From NCBI RefSeq assembly GCF_016862375.1, contig NZ_BOMV01000034.1, positions 124,001-188,000 of the forward strand: a DNA stretch of 64,000 nucleotides, written 5' to 3'. Source of the DNA: Paractinoplanes rishiriensis. Lineage in GTDB: Bacteria > Actinomycetota > Actinomycetes > Mycobacteriales > Micromonosporaceae. The translations under genes and the position numbers were made by a program. Below, piece by piece: positions 15,294 to 23,878 of the stretch. Numbering within the stretch: position 1 is the stretch's first letter; the number at the start of each line of letters is the position of its first letter. The notes under the pieces are model-generated. The model had not been told where the DNA came from, ran no database searches, and saw nothing but the letters and a program-made list of their open reading frames with translations.

Positions 15294-16727
15294 TCAAACC
15301 TGGGTGCGCGACCACTGCTGGTTGTTGCCGCTCCCGCACGTGTACTGCTGAATGTCGGCGCCGTCCGCGGTGTTCGCGTTGACCACGTCCAGGCATTTGC
15401 CGCTGTGCCGGGCCTTGATCTGGAAGTAGCTGCCGATCGCGGCCCACTGCCACTGCTGGTTGGTGCCGCTGCCGCAGGCGTACTGGATGATGTTGGCGCC
15501 GTCGGCGGTCGACGACGAGGCCACGTCCAGGCACTTGTTGCTGGTCTGGTTGACGATCCGGAAGTACCCGCCGCCGGCGTCCTGGAAGGTCCACTTCTGG
15601 TTGCCGCCGCCGTTCCAGGCGTACTGCTTGATCTCGGCGTTGTTGGCCTGCGAGCTGCTCACCAGGTCCATCACCTTGCCGCTGTTGCGGTTGTTGATCC
15701 GGTAGTAGGTGGCGGCGTTGCCGGTGACCGTGCCGGCCGCGGTGTCGATCGTGATCGACGGGTACCAGGTCAGGCTCATGCTGGTGTTGCTCGGGAACGA
15801 GATCGGCAGCCAGACGTAGGACGAGTCGTTGACCGGCCCGCTCCACGCGCCGGCCCAGCGGTCGCCCATGTAAAGGTAACTGGTGCCGTTCGAGCCCTGG
15901 ATCGGCAGCACGTAGGTGGGCTGCGAGCCGAAGGTGGTGCCGTCGCCGACGTTGGTCCATCCGGTCCACGGGCCGGAGATGCTCGACGCGGTCGCGTACT
16001 TGGCCTGGTTGGGGCTCCAGCCGGTGGCGCCCGAGGTCAGCATGAAGTAGGTGCTGCCCCGCTTGAACAGGGCCGGCGCCTCCCGGTGCCCGCCGTCCCA
16101 GAAGTTGCCGACCACGCTCGCGACGTTCAGGTAGTCGCTGGTCAGCCGGTAGATCATCAGGTCGTAGTTCTCGTCGGCCGCCGAGATCATGTATGCCGTG
16201 CCGCCGTCGTTGTACAGCGTGATGTCCCGCGACATGTACGAGTTCTGCGGCCGGAAGCTGCCGTGATAGGTGTACGCGCCGTCGACCGTCGCCGACGACG
16301 CCACGGCCGCGCGCGCCTCGCCGTAGTCGCTGGCGTTCTCCTTGTGCATCCACATCACGTAGCGCCCGGTCGAGGCGTTGTAGATCACCTTCGGCCGTTC
16401 GATCTTGGCGCTGCCCAGGTCGCTCGCGGACGACTGGGTGAGCACGTTGTTGCGGAATTCCCAGGTCTTGAGGTCCGTGGAGCGATAGACCGACACGGCC
16501 CGGAAGGTGTCGTTGCTGTTCCGGTTCTCGCCGAACCAGTAGTAGTAGCTGCCGACCTGGAGGACGCCGCCGCCGTGCGCGTGCACGACGCCGCCGCTCG
16601 TGTCGGTGAACTGGGTGCCGTTGGTCACGGTGACCGGTGCCGCCTGGGCGGGCGTGCCGGCGACCGCCACCACACCGACGGCAACCATTACCGCAATCCC
16701 GAGCGACAGGATCGGCCTGGCTCTCAT
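15294..16727 (-). CDS. Secreted GH43 exo-beta-1,3-galactanase-like enzyme with CBM13
   Basis: 477 residues: Sec signal ending TPAQAA, a five-bladed GH43 domain (residues about 30-340) and a C-terminal CBM13/ricin-type trefoil (about 345-477) with three QxW-like repeats (NQKWTFQ, NQQWQWA, NQQWSRT). The start GGVVHAHGGGVLQVGSYYYW resembles the GH43_24 group, exo-1,3-galactanases that trim arabinogalactan main chains; in that group the residue order differs from other GH43. Candidate acids are Asp in SRDITLYND and Glu in HREAPALFK. ATG 16727 has AAAGGACG upstream. The longer upstream reading lacks a signal peptide. Substrate is inferred from subfamily resemblance. Confidence 0.83.
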   Translation of the reverse strand: MRARPILSLGIAVMVAVGVVAVAGTPAQAAPVTVTNGTQFTDTSGGVVHAHGGGVLQVGSYYYWFGENRNSNDTFRAVSVYRSTDLKTWEFRNNVLTQSSASDLGSAKIERPKVIYNASTGRYVMWMHKENASDYGEARAAVASSATVDGAYTYHGSFRPQNSYMSRDITLYNDGGTAYMISAADENYDLMIYRLTSDYLNVASVVGNFWDGGHREAPALFKRGSTYFMLTSGATGWSPNQAKYATASSISGPWTGWTNVGDGTTFGSQPTYVLPIQGSNGTSYLYMGDRWAGAWSGPVNDSSYVWLPISFPSNTSMSLTWYPSITIDTAAGTVTGNAATYYRINNRNSGKVMDLVSSSQANNAEIKQYAWNGGGNQKWTFQDAGGGYFRIVNQTSNKCLDVASSSTADGANIIQYACGSGTNQQWQWAAIGSYFQIKARHSGKCLDVVNANTADGADIQQYTCGSGNNQQWSRTQV

Positions 16728-16810
16728 GATCGTCGTCCTTTCCTGCGGGTGCCCCGCCGATGACCATCGACCACCGGCGATGGCTGGGGGTAACACATTG
16801 GTAATGGATC

Positions 16811-16838
16811 CGGAACAGTTGTGAACAGCGCCGGAACA
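16811..16838 (-). promoter_or_regulatory. Phased TGTTC direct repeats upstream of GH43-CBM13
   Basis: On the minus strand TGTTC occurs three times with starts 11 and 10 nt apart (TGTTCCGGCGC, TGTTCACAAC, TGTTCCGG). About one helical turn per repeat resembles sites for dimeric response regulators; the middle GTTCAC resembles an actinobacterial PHO box half. It lies about 85 nt upstream of the GH43-CBM13 start. No regulator is identified. Confidence 0.35.
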
Positions 16839-16865
16839 CACTCATCCGCGAACGAAAGGAAACGA

Positions 16866-17918
16866 TCAGCTTCCGGAAAGGTGGCCCACGACGGCCCGTA
16901 CCGCAGCCGCCGTGTCCGCCTCGCCGCCCAGGTCACGTGTGCGGCCGGCCGGGTCGGCCAGCGACCGTTCCACGGCCCGCAGCACGTCAGCGGCCGCGGC
17001 CGGGTGCCCCAGATGTTCCAGCATCAGGGCGGCTGACCAGATGGCACCGACCGGGTTGGCCAGACCCTGGCCGGCGATGTCCGGCGCCGAACCGTGCACC
17101 GGCTCGAACATCGACGGGAAGGTCCGGGTCGGGTCCAGGTTGGCCGACGGGGCGATGCCGATACTGCCGGCCACCGCGGCGGCCAGGTCGCTGAGGATGT
17201 CACCGAAGAGGTTGGACGCCACGATCACGTCGAACCGGCCCGGCTGCAGCACCAGCTTGGCGGCGAGCGCGTCGATGTGCTCCCGGTCGGTGCGCACGTC
17301 CGGGAAGGCCGCGGCGCGCTCGGCCAGCACCTCGTCCCAGAACGGCATGGTGTGCACGATGCCGTTCGACTTGGTGGCCCAGGTCAGGTACGAGCGGCGG
17401 CCGCGGGCGAGGGTGAGCGCGTAGTCCGCGATCCGGCTTACCCCGGCCCGGGTGAAGACCGACTCCTGCACCGCCATCTCGTCCGGGAAACCGCGGTTGA
17501 ACCGGCCGCCGATCTCGCTGTACTCGCCCTCGACGTTTTCCCGCACCACGACGAAGTCGACGGCTCCGGCGTCGCGCAGCGGCGACCCGACACCCTCGAA
17601 GACCCGGATCGGCCGCAGGTTCACGTACTGGCGGAAGGTGCGGCGGATCGGGATGAGCAGGCCCCACAGCGACACGTGGTCCGGTACGCCCGGCCAGCCG
17701 ACCGCCCCGAGCAGGATGGCGTCGTAGGGCCGCAACTGCTCCAGGCCGCCGTCCGGCATCATCGCGCCGTGCTCCAGGTACCGCCGGCAGGACCAGTCGA
17801 AGTCGTCGTAGGCCAGCTCGATGCCGTGCCGGCGGGTGACCGCGTCGAGGACGGTGCGGGCGGCCGCGGTCACCTCCGTGCCGATGCCGTCGCCGGGCAG
17901 CACCGCGATCCGCTGCAT
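16866..17918 (-). CDS. Tartrate/D-malate dehydrogenase family (isocitrate/isopropylmalate dehydrogenase fold)
   Basis: A 350-residue beta-decarboxylating dehydrogenase. Family motifs are intact: GDGIG at the N-terminus, LWGLLIPIRRTFRQYVNLRP (substrate loop), VVVRENVEGEYSE, catalytic Lys in WATKSNGI, and SNLFGDILSDLAAA with metal-binding aspartates. The LLIPIRRTF loop fits tartrate dehydrogenase/D-malate dehydrogenase (TtuC, DmlA) better than LeuB, which would normally lie beside leu genes. It would oxidise D-malate or L-tartrate with NAD. It starts 4 nt after the SLC13 carrier stop, forming a transport-plus-oxidation operon. The exact acid cannot be read from sequence. Confidence 0.82.
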   Translation of the reverse strand: MQRIAVLPGDGIGTEVTAAARTVLDAVTRRHGIELAYDDFDWSCRRYLEHGAMMPDGGLEQLRPYDAILLGAVGWPGVPDHVSLWGLLIPIRRTFRQYVNLRPIRVFEGVGSPLRDAGAVDFVVVRENVEGEYSEIGGRFNRGFPDEMAVQESVFTRAGVSRIADYALTLARGRRSYLTWATKSNGIVHTMPFWDEVLAERAAAFPDVRTDREHIDALAAKLVLQPGRFDVIVASNLFGDILSDLAAAVAGSIGIAPSANLDPTRTFPSMFEPVHGSAPDIAGQGLANPVGAIWSAALMLEHLGHPAAAADVLRAVERSLADPAGRTRDLGGEADTAAAVRAVVGHLSGS

Positions 17919-17922
17919 CGGC

Positions 17923-19530
17923 TCAGCCCAGCCCGACGGCGGCCACCATGAGCGGCAACAGCAGCAGGATGAGGATCGCGCCCAGCACGTCGAAGGACGC
18001 CCCGGACCGGATCATCGTGGTGATCGGTACGACGCCGGACCCGTACACGATCGCATTCTGAGGTGTGGAGACCGGGAGCATGAAGCCGAACGATGCCGCG
18101 AACGTGGCGGCCAGCGCCGGGACCAGCGGGTTGATGCCGGCCGCCACCGCGATCGGGATGATGATCGGCACCACCACGGCGGCCGACGCGGTGTTGCTCG
18201 TGGTCTCCGACACCAGGATGGCCAGGACCACGGCGAACGCGGTGATCAGGAAGACGCTGCTCAGGCCGAGGGCCTCGGCGCTGGAGGTGCCGATCGTCTC
18301 GGCCAGGCCGGTGTCGGCCAGCAGCGAGCCGAAGATGATGCCGGTGCCGAACAGGATGATGGTGCCCCAGTCGATGCGGGCCGCGTCGCTCCAGTTCAGC
18401 GTGAACTCCCGGTCCCGCCACGAGGTGGGCAGCAGGAACAGCAGGGCCGCGCCGAACACCGCCACGACACCCTCGTCGAGGCGGTCGCTGATCGTCTCGT
18501 AGACGCCGGAGTCGGTGCCGGCGATCAGGGCGACGATGCCGGGAAAGATCCACAGGGTGACCGTGACGGCGAAGGCGATCACGGTGTTGCGCTCGGCGGG
18601 GGAGAACTTGCCGAGCTTGGCGCGCTCTGCCGCCACGTACTGTTCGACACCCTCGATCCGGCGGATCTCGGGCTTGTTGAGCAGCAGCAGGATCAGCGCC
18701 AGGACGACGAACATGCCCAGGCAGATCGGGGCCGCCATGGCCATCCACTGGGCGAACGAGATCCGCTCCCCGGTGGCCTCCTCGATCAGGCCGCGGCCGA
18801 TCAGGTTGGGCGGGCTGCCGACCGGCGTCAGCAGGCCACCGACGCTGGCACCGTACGCCAGCATCAACATCAGCGCCGCACCCACCCGCAGCCGCGTCGG
18901 ATCGAAGCCCTCGGCCACCAGGCCGCGGTCCTGCATCATCCGGGCGATCACCACGAGGATGCCGAGCGCGGTGGGCAGCAGCATGGCGACCGTCGCGGTG
19001 TTGGAGACGAACGCCGAGAGCAGGCAGGTGATGACGCCGAACGCGACGATCACCCGGGTGGTCGACTTGCCGACGCCGGGCAGGGACAGGATCCGGAACG
19101 CGAACCGGCGCGCGACGCCGTGCTTGAGCATGGCCTGGGCGAGGATGAACGCGCCGATGAACGTGAAGACGGTCGACGAGCCGAACGGTTCGAGCACGTC
19201 GTCGGCCGGCGCCACGCCGAAGATCACGATGAGCGCCACGCCGATCAGGCCGCCGATCGGGATCGGCACCGCCTCGGTCACCCACAGCACGATGACGCCG
19301 ATCAGCAGGCCGCCGAGGACCTGCTGGCTGGGCGGGATGCTGAGCGGCAGGGCCAGGAAGATCAGCGTGATTACGGGGGCGAGGAACAACCCGACCGTGC
19401 GGCGGCCGCGCTCGAAGCGTTCCTCGGCCGGCGAAAGCTGTTGCTCGCCGAGGCTGCGGTAGGTGCCGCCGCCGAGCAGCCGGCGCTCGACGTCGCTGCG
19501 GGTGTCGGGTGCTCCCTCGGTGGTGGACAT
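17923..19530 (-). CDS. SLC13/DASS family sodium:dicarboxylate carrier
   Basis: A 535-residue polytopic protein with about eleven helices after a 45-residue cytosolic N-terminus. Both family-defining SNT motifs are present, FVSNTATVAMLLP (near residue 170) and ETTSNTASAAVVVP (near residue 430), each on a helical hairpin that binds sodium and the carboxylate. Homologues import succinate, malate, fumarate or tartrate. ATG 19530 has GGAGG 6 nt upstream; the reading extended to 19587 runs through the regulatory repeats and is not preferred. The downstream dehydrogenase suggests malate or tartrate as substrate. Confidence 0.88.
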   Translation of the reverse strand: MSTTEGAPDTRSDVERRLLGGGTYRSLGEQQLSPAEERFERGRRTVGLFLAPVITLIFLALPLSIPPSQQVLGGLLIGVIVLWVTEAVPIPIGGLIGVALIVIFGVAPADDVLEPFGSSTVFTFIGAFILAQAMLKHGVARRFAFRILSLPGVGKSTTRVIVAFGVITCLLSAFVSNTATVAMLLPTALGILVVIARMMQDRGLVAEGFDPTRLRVGAALMLMLAYGASVGGLLTPVGSPPNLIGRGLIEEATGERISFAQWMAMAAPICLGMFVVLALILLLLNKPEIRRIEGVEQYVAAERAKLGKFSPAERNTVIAFAVTVTLWIFPGIVALIAGTDSGVYETISDRLDEGVVAVFGAALLFLLPTSWRDREFTLNWSDAARIDWGTIILFGTGIIFGSLLADTGLAETIGTSSAEALGLSSVFLITAFAVVLAILVSETTSNTASAAVVVPIIIPIAVAAGINPLVPALAATFAASFGFMLPVSTPQNAIVYGSGVVPITTMIRSGASFDVLGAILILLLLPLMVAAVGLG

Positions 19531-19541
19531 CGGCCCCTCCT

Positions 19542-19574
19542 CGCCAGTGACGCAGGTCACTCTCTTCACTGGCG
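19542..19574. promoter_or_regulatory. Three-half-site operator candidate before the SLC13 operon
   Basis: CGCCAGTGA (19542-19550) and TCACTGGCG (19566-19574) form a perfect 9-bp inverted repeat, and within it AGTGAC (19546-19551) also pairs with GTCACT (19556-19561). Thus three TCACT-type half-sites lie 12 to 44 nt upstream of the ATG, overlapping the likely transcript start. It may bind a GntR- or IclR-type regulator of dicarboxylate use; as RNA it could also fold and affect translation. Confidence 0.45.
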
Positions 19575-19592
19575 AGCCTAAGGCCAAGGTCA

Positions 19593-19622
19593 GGGGGCCG
19601 CATCCGGACGGATACGGCCCCC
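19593..19622 (-). terminator. Terminator of the PL11 gene
   Basis: GGGGGCCG and CGGCCCCC form a perfect 8-bp stem with a further ATCC/GGAT pairing in the loop, starting 9 nt after the PL11 stop. There is no T-run after it, so it may act as an intrinsic terminator of the actinobacterial type or an mRNA 3' end stabiliser. Confidence 0.65.
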
Positions 19623-19630
19623 GTCGCTTT

Positions 19631-21931
19631 CTAACGCAGTGGCACGCGCGCCCAGTCGGTGTCCGTCGCCAGGTAGAAGCTCGGGTACGACGGCTGGTTG
19701 TACGTGGTCTGCTGCCGCGCCACCTCGACCCGGTACTGCGGGTCGTGCATCAGCGTGTACAGCTTGTGCGCGGTCACCTCGGTGCTCAGGTAGATCCGGA
19801 TCGCGGACGAGTCCGCGGTTCGCACCAGCAGTTCTTCGCGCCAGTCGCCGAAGATGTCGGCGATCAGGCCCGCATTGCCCTTGGTGCCGTTGTTGCTGCG
19901 GGTGCCCTCGGCGATCAGCAGGTTGCCCCGCTTCCAGTCGTCGATGGTCGGGGTGACCTCGAGCGCGCCGTTGAGGATCTGCGTGGTCAGGTCGGCCGCC
20001 CAGCGGATGCTCTGGTTGGTGCCGGGGATCGTGGTGGTCACCACCTCGCCCTTGGCGGTGTGCAGGCCGAGCGCCTCGGAGCCGCCGGGCATGCTCGCCC
20101 AGGACTCGATGCCGCGGTGCTCCGGCAGCACGTCGCCGACCATGGCGCGGCCGGTGTCCCGGCCCGAGTAGGTGCCGAACAGCACCTCGCCGGTGCGGGC
20201 GTCGCGCATGGCCATGCCGTACGGGGCGTAGGTGCCGCCCTCGTGCGACGTGAAGATCTCCAGGCCCGGGCGGTCCGGGTCGATGTCGGTGACGTGCATG
20301 GCGTCGCCGTGGCCGAGCCGTGCCGACTGGCCCGGGGTGGCGCTGCCCTCGGGCATCGTGGCGAACGAGGAGTAGAGCAGGCTGCCGTCGTCGTCCAGGG
20401 TGGCGCTGCCGTACACGATCTCCTGGCGGCCGTCCGCGTCCACGTCGGCGACGCTCAGCGAGTGGTCGCCCTGGGTGGTGATGGTGCCCCACTCCGGGCT
20501 GGTGCCGTCCCGGCCGTGCGGGCCGTCGTTGAACGGGTTGGTCATCGGCGTCCAGCCGCTGTCCACGAACCAGTTCTCGACCAGGCGGTGCCCGTTCCAG
20601 CGGTACGCGACCAGCGTGGTGCGGGTGTAGTAGCCGCGGGCGAAGATCGCCGACGGGTTGCGGCCGTCGAGGTAGGCCACGCCGGACAGGAACCGGTCGA
20701 CCCGGTTGCCGGGCTCGATCCGGGCCATCGCGTAGTCGCCCCACATGAGGCCGTCGTCGTGCCGGCCGGGCTTGTAGTTGATGGTCTGCAACTCGCGGCC
20801 GGAGGCGCCGTCGAAGACGCTCAGGTACTCCGGCCCGTCCACGATGAAGCCCTGGAAGTTGCGCAGGACGTTGCGGGCGCTGCGGGCTGGCGCGTACACG
20901 TCCATGAAGTAGTCGGTGAGCGCCGCGGCGTCGGTGCGGCTCAGCGGGTACTGGTACTGCGGCGCGATGCCGAAGGCCTCCTCGATGGTCTTGGGCCAGC
21001 GGCCGGCCACCACCTCGGGGTGCTTGTCCCAGCCGAGGAACATCTCGACCACGTGTTCGTAGTAGCCGGCCGCGCTGAGCCGGTAGTCGTCGGCGTGCTT
21101 GACGCCGGCCTTCACGTCCGCCCGGGGCAGCGTGATGAACTTCTCGGACACCACCTTGCCGCTCTTCGCGTACCTGGTGATCTTGGTGCCGGGCGCGGTC
21201 TTGAACATCATCTCCGAGCGGCCGTCGCCGTCGAAGTCGTAGACCAGGAACTGCGTGTAGTGCGCGCCGGCCCGCACGTTGACGCCCAGGTCGATGCGGT
21301 GCAGCAGGGTTCCGTCCAGGCGGTACGTGTCGATGTACACGTTGCCGGTGTAGCCCACCTGGGAGACGTCCTTGGCGTTCGACGGGTCCCACTTGACGAT
21401 GTATTCGTACTGGCCGTCGCCGTCCACGTCGCCGACGCTCATGTCGTTGGCCGAATATGTGTACGCCTCGCCGACCGGGGTGACGCCGTCCGCGGGCTTC
21501 TTCAGCGGCAGGTCGTAGTGCCCCGCGGCGGCCCAGGCGGTCACCGAGGCGCTGCGGGTGACCTCGCGGCCGCGGACCACCGAGGTGACCCGGTACTTCG
21601 CGCCGGCGGTGCCGCTCTTGTCCAGGTAGTTGGTGCTGTCGGTGACCGTGGCGATCTTCTTGCCGTCCCGGTAGACGTTGAAGTTCGCGCCGGTCAGCCC
21701 GGTGGCCGAGGACCCGGTGGCCTCGTGCTTGAGCAGCCGCCAGCTGAGGAACGTGCCCTCGCTGGTGCCGGTGGCGACCAGGCCGCGGTCGAGCTTCTCG
21801 AGTTCGATGCCGTGCCGGCCGCCGAACTCGGGCGCCGGTGCGGCGCTGGCTGCCGGCCCGGTGGCCAGCAGGGCGCCGACGCATGCCACGGCGAGGCATG
21901 CCTTCGGTAAGCGTGTATTACGAGGACGCAT
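19631..21931 (-). CDS. Secreted PL11 rhamnogalacturonan lyase
   Basis: A 766-residue enzyme with Sec signal (LAVACVGALLATGPAASAA), no long catalytic-domain gap and no extra binding domain except the N-terminal Ig-like segment (residues about 40-140, NFNVYRDGKKIATVTDSTNY). The eight-bladed propeller of PL11 carries many calcium-binding loops of the DVDGDGQ, DFDGDGRSE and DVDADGRQE type. The family cuts the rhamnose-galacturonate backbone of rhamnogalacturonan I by beta-elimination. ATG 21931 is preceded by GGAGAA. The gene is divergent from an SDR gene across a 142-nt spacer with two palindromes. Confidence 0.93.
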   Translation of the reverse strand: MRPRNTRLPKACLAVACVGALLATGPAASAAPAPEFGGRHGIELEKLDRGLVATGTSEGTFLSWRLLKHEATGSSATGLTGANFNVYRDGKKIATVTDSTNYLDKSGTAGAKYRVTSVVRGREVTRSASVTAWAAAGHYDLPLKKPADGVTPVGEAYTYSANDMSVGDVDGDGQYEYIVKWDPSNAKDVSQVGYTGNVYIDTYRLDGTLLHRIDLGVNVRAGAHYTQFLVYDFDGDGRSEMMFKTAPGTKITRYAKSGKVVSEKFITLPRADVKAGVKHADDYRLSAAGYYEHVVEMFLGWDKHPEVVAGRWPKTIEEAFGIAPQYQYPLSRTDAAALTDYFMDVYAPARSARNVLRNFQGFIVDGPEYLSVFDGASGRELQTINYKPGRHDDGLMWGDYAMARIEPGNRVDRFLSGVAYLDGRNPSAIFARGYYTRTTLVAYRWNGHRLVENWFVDSGWTPMTNPFNDGPHGRDGTSPEWGTITTQGDHSLSVADVDADGRQEIVYGSATLDDDGSLLYSSFATMPEGSATPGQSARLGHGDAMHVTDIDPDRPGLEIFTSHEGGTYAPYGMAMRDARTGEVLFGTYSGRDTGRAMVGDVLPEHRGIESWASMPGGSEALGLHTAKGEVVTTTIPGTNQSIRWAADLTTQILNGALEVTPTIDDWKRGNLLIAEGTRSNNGTKGNAGLIADIFGDWREELLVRTADSSAIRIYLSTEVTAHKLYTLMHDPQYRVEVARQQTTYNQPSYPSFYLATDTDWARVPLR

Positions 21932-21979
21932 CTCGGGGTTCTCCTCGTCGAGGATTACATGGCGGTTCGAGGGCGCCTA

Positions 21980-22030
21980 GGAAAGCGCTTGCCGCAGAGT
22001 TTGTATCGACCAGGTTCTCTGGTCAACGGT
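21980..22030. promoter_or_regulatory. Divergent PL11/SDR promoter region with two palindromes
   Basis: GACCAGGTTCTCTGGTC (22008-22024) is a perfect 6+5+6 palindrome; read on the PL11 strand it overlaps a TTGACC -35 candidate and the spacer, with TACAAA/CAAACT as -10 candidates. GGAAAGCGCTTGCC (21980-21993), CG-centred and LacI-like, follows just downstream of that -10. Such double sites suggest two repressors or one repressor plus catabolite control. No matching regulator gene is in the window. Confidence 0.5.
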
Positions 22031-22073
22031 TTCCGGCGAGTAAATGGATCGTTTCAGAGAATCGAGGACCGTC

Positions 22074-22829
22074 ATGCGAGGACTGCGAGGAAAGCGCATT
22101 CTGGTGGCCGGTGCGGCAACCGGCATCGGCGCGGCCACGGCCGCCCGCCTGGCCGAGGAGGGCGTCCGGCTCTTTCTGGGCGACATCAACGAGGAGGGGG
22201 TACGCGGGACAGCCGAGCGAACCGATGCCGGCGTGGCCCGGTTCGACCTGGCCGACGCCGATTCGGTAGCCGCGCTGGTGGCAGCCGCCGTCGAGCACCT
22301 CGGCGGCCTGGACGGGGTGGCCAACGTGGCCGCCGACCTGTCGCCCGGCACGCTCGGCAACGACACGGCACTGGTGGACCTCGACGTGGCGGTCTGGGAG
22401 CAGACGCTGCGGGCCAACCTGCTCGGCTTCGCCCTGGTCGGCAAGCACGCGATCCCGCACCTGATCGCGGCCGGCGGCGGTGCCGTGGTGAACACGTCGT
22501 CCGCGGCGTCGTGGGCCGGCGAGCCGGTGCGCCCCGCGTACGCGGCCTCGAAAGCCGGCATCAACGCACTCACCCGGCACATCGCCAGTGCCTACGGCAA
22601 GGACGGAGTCCGCGCCAACAGCGTCAGCCCCGGCGCGGTGCTCAGCGAGACCGCGCTGGCCACGATGAGCGCCGAGTTCCAGGCCCGGATGCTGGCCGCG
22701 GTGACCGTGCCCCGGCTGGGCCAGCCGGACGACCTGGCCGCGACCATCTGCTACCTGCTCAGCGACGACGCGTCCTGGGTGAGCGGCCAGGTGTGGACCG
22801 TCAACGGCGGCGGCGGGTTCCGCGATTAG
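22074..22829 (+). CDS. SDR-family NAD(P)-dependent oxidoreductase
   Basis: 251 residues, classical short-chain dehydrogenase. The cofactor loop is AGAATGIGAATA (variant of TGxxxGIG), the acidic residue of GDIN at the end of beta-2 favours NAD, and the catalytic Ser-Tyr-Lys are in NTSSAASW, and YAASK; the C-terminus has the VSGQVWTVNGG signature. ATG 22074 was chosen over 22044 because GAGGA lies 5-9 nt upstream. The substrate is unknown. Position opposite the PL11 gene makes a sugar dehydrogenase (for example acting on L-rhamnose or a keto-uronate) plausible, but this is inference only. Confidence 0.85.
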   Translation: MRGLRGKRILVAGAATGIGAATAARLAEEGVRLFLGDINEEGVRGTAERTDAGVARFDLADADSVAALVAAAVEHLGGLDGVANVAADLSPGTLGNDTALVDLDVAVWEQTLRANLLGFALVGKHAIPHLIAAGGGAVVNTSSAASWAGEPVRPAYAASKAGINALTRHIASAYGKDGVRANSVSPGAVLSETALATMSAEFQARMLAAVTVPRLGQPDDLAATICYLLSDDASWVSGQVWTVNGGGGFRD

Positions 22830-23785
22830 TTCCACACCGGCAGCGGCTGGCCGGGGACCTTGCGTTCCAGGTATTGCAGGACCTTGCGGCAGTCCAGGTT
22901 GGGGGAGTTGTAGTCGTTGCCCTGCACCGCCTCCAGCAGCGGGCGGCCGCCGGCCAGCTGGTCGTCCTCGTGGTGGCAGGTCAGCCGGGTGTCGACGGCG
23001 GACTGCGGGATGCGCATGAGGTAGCGGGTGTCGGCGTGCAGCACCGTCACCCACTCCTCGGTCTCGGCGATCGGATAGCCGACGAACCGGCTCTCCGGCA
23101 CCACCCGCAGCTGGTTGCGGTCGTCGGTCATCCGCTGGGTGTAGGAAACCGCGGGCGTGTTGAGCAGGAACGCCTGCGCCGACACCCACGGTGCGTCCAG
23201 GCTGTGCATGAACTGGAACGCCAGCGCGGCCGTGCCCAGGTACACGACGGACAGGCCCTGCCAGCCGGCCAGCGTCTGCCGGCGTCGCACCACCTGTTCG
23301 TCGGTGGACCGGGCCCACCGGCGCCGGTAGCGCCGGACCACCATCTCCACGCCGATCGCGAGCAGCACCACGGCCAGCCCGCGTTTCAGGTAGGTGAAGG
23401 GCGACGCCAGCGCCGTCACCACCACGACGATGATGACCAGCGGCCACAGCGCCGGCTGGATGCGCGCCCGGTACCGGACCGCGAACCAGACGGCGCCCAG
23501 CGCCACCGCCGGCAGCACGTAGTAGGCGTAGATGGTCACGGTGCCGAGCGCCACCTGCACCGGCGTCGCGGCCAGCAGCCCGGTCGTGGTGGTCAGCGAG
23601 TAGTGCGCGACGCCGTAGATCTTGATGAGGAACAGCAGCAGGAGCAGCGCCGAGCCGACCGCCAGCACCTCCCGGGTGCTGACCCGGCCGGCCGGGGCCG
23701 GGGGTGCGGGCTCCTCCACCGGGCGCGGGACCTCGGCCCGGTTGGTCACGACGTGTGGACGGGAACGCCTTTTCGGTTGCGCCAT
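22826..23785 (-). CDS. Membrane protein of unknown function
   Basis: 319 residues. After a 40-residue basic and proline-rich cytosolic tail there are four to five membrane segments (about 42-60, 75-105, 113-140, 175-195), then a soluble C-terminal part of about 125 residues with YTQRMTDDRNQLRVVPESRFVGYPIAETEEWVTVLH and a Cys pair (TCHHED, LDCRKV). I do not recognise the family. It converges on the SDR gene with a 4-nt stop overlap. It reads like a conserved actinobacterial membrane protein with an exported sensor- or hydrolase-like tail, but no catalytic motif is evident. Confidence 0.7.
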   Translation of the reverse strand: MAQPKRRSRPHVVTNRAEVPRPVEEPAPPAPAGRVSTREVLAVGSALLLLLFLIKIYGVAHYSLTTTTGLLAATPVQVALGTVTIYAYYVLPAVALGAVWFAVRYRARIQPALWPLVIIVVVVTALASPFTYLKRGLAVVLLAIGVEMVVRRYRRRWARSTDEQVVRRRQTLAGWQGLSVVYLGTAALAFQFMHSLDAPWVSAQAFLLNTPAVSYTQRMTDDRNQLRVVPESRFVGYPIAETEEWVTVLHADTRYLMRIPQSAVDTRLTCHHEDDQLAGGRPLLEAVQGNDYNSPNLDCRKVLQYLERKVPGQPLPVWN

Positions 23786-23839
23786 CGCGGGTGCAGCCCT
23801 TCGGTGAGGTTCGCCGCCCTCAGCGTAGGGACGAGACGC

Positions 23840-23868
23840 AACGGGGCGCCCGCGGCGGGCGCCCCGTT
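23840..23868 (-). terminator. Terminator after the GH43-CBM42 operon
   Basis: A perfect 13-bp stem, AACGGGGCGCCCG with CGGGCGCCCCGTT, and a 3-nt loop, lies 11 nt past the stop of the GH43 gene. No T-run follows, yet stem strength and position fit a terminator. Confidence 0.75.
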
Positions 23869-23878
23869 GCCGACGGGC

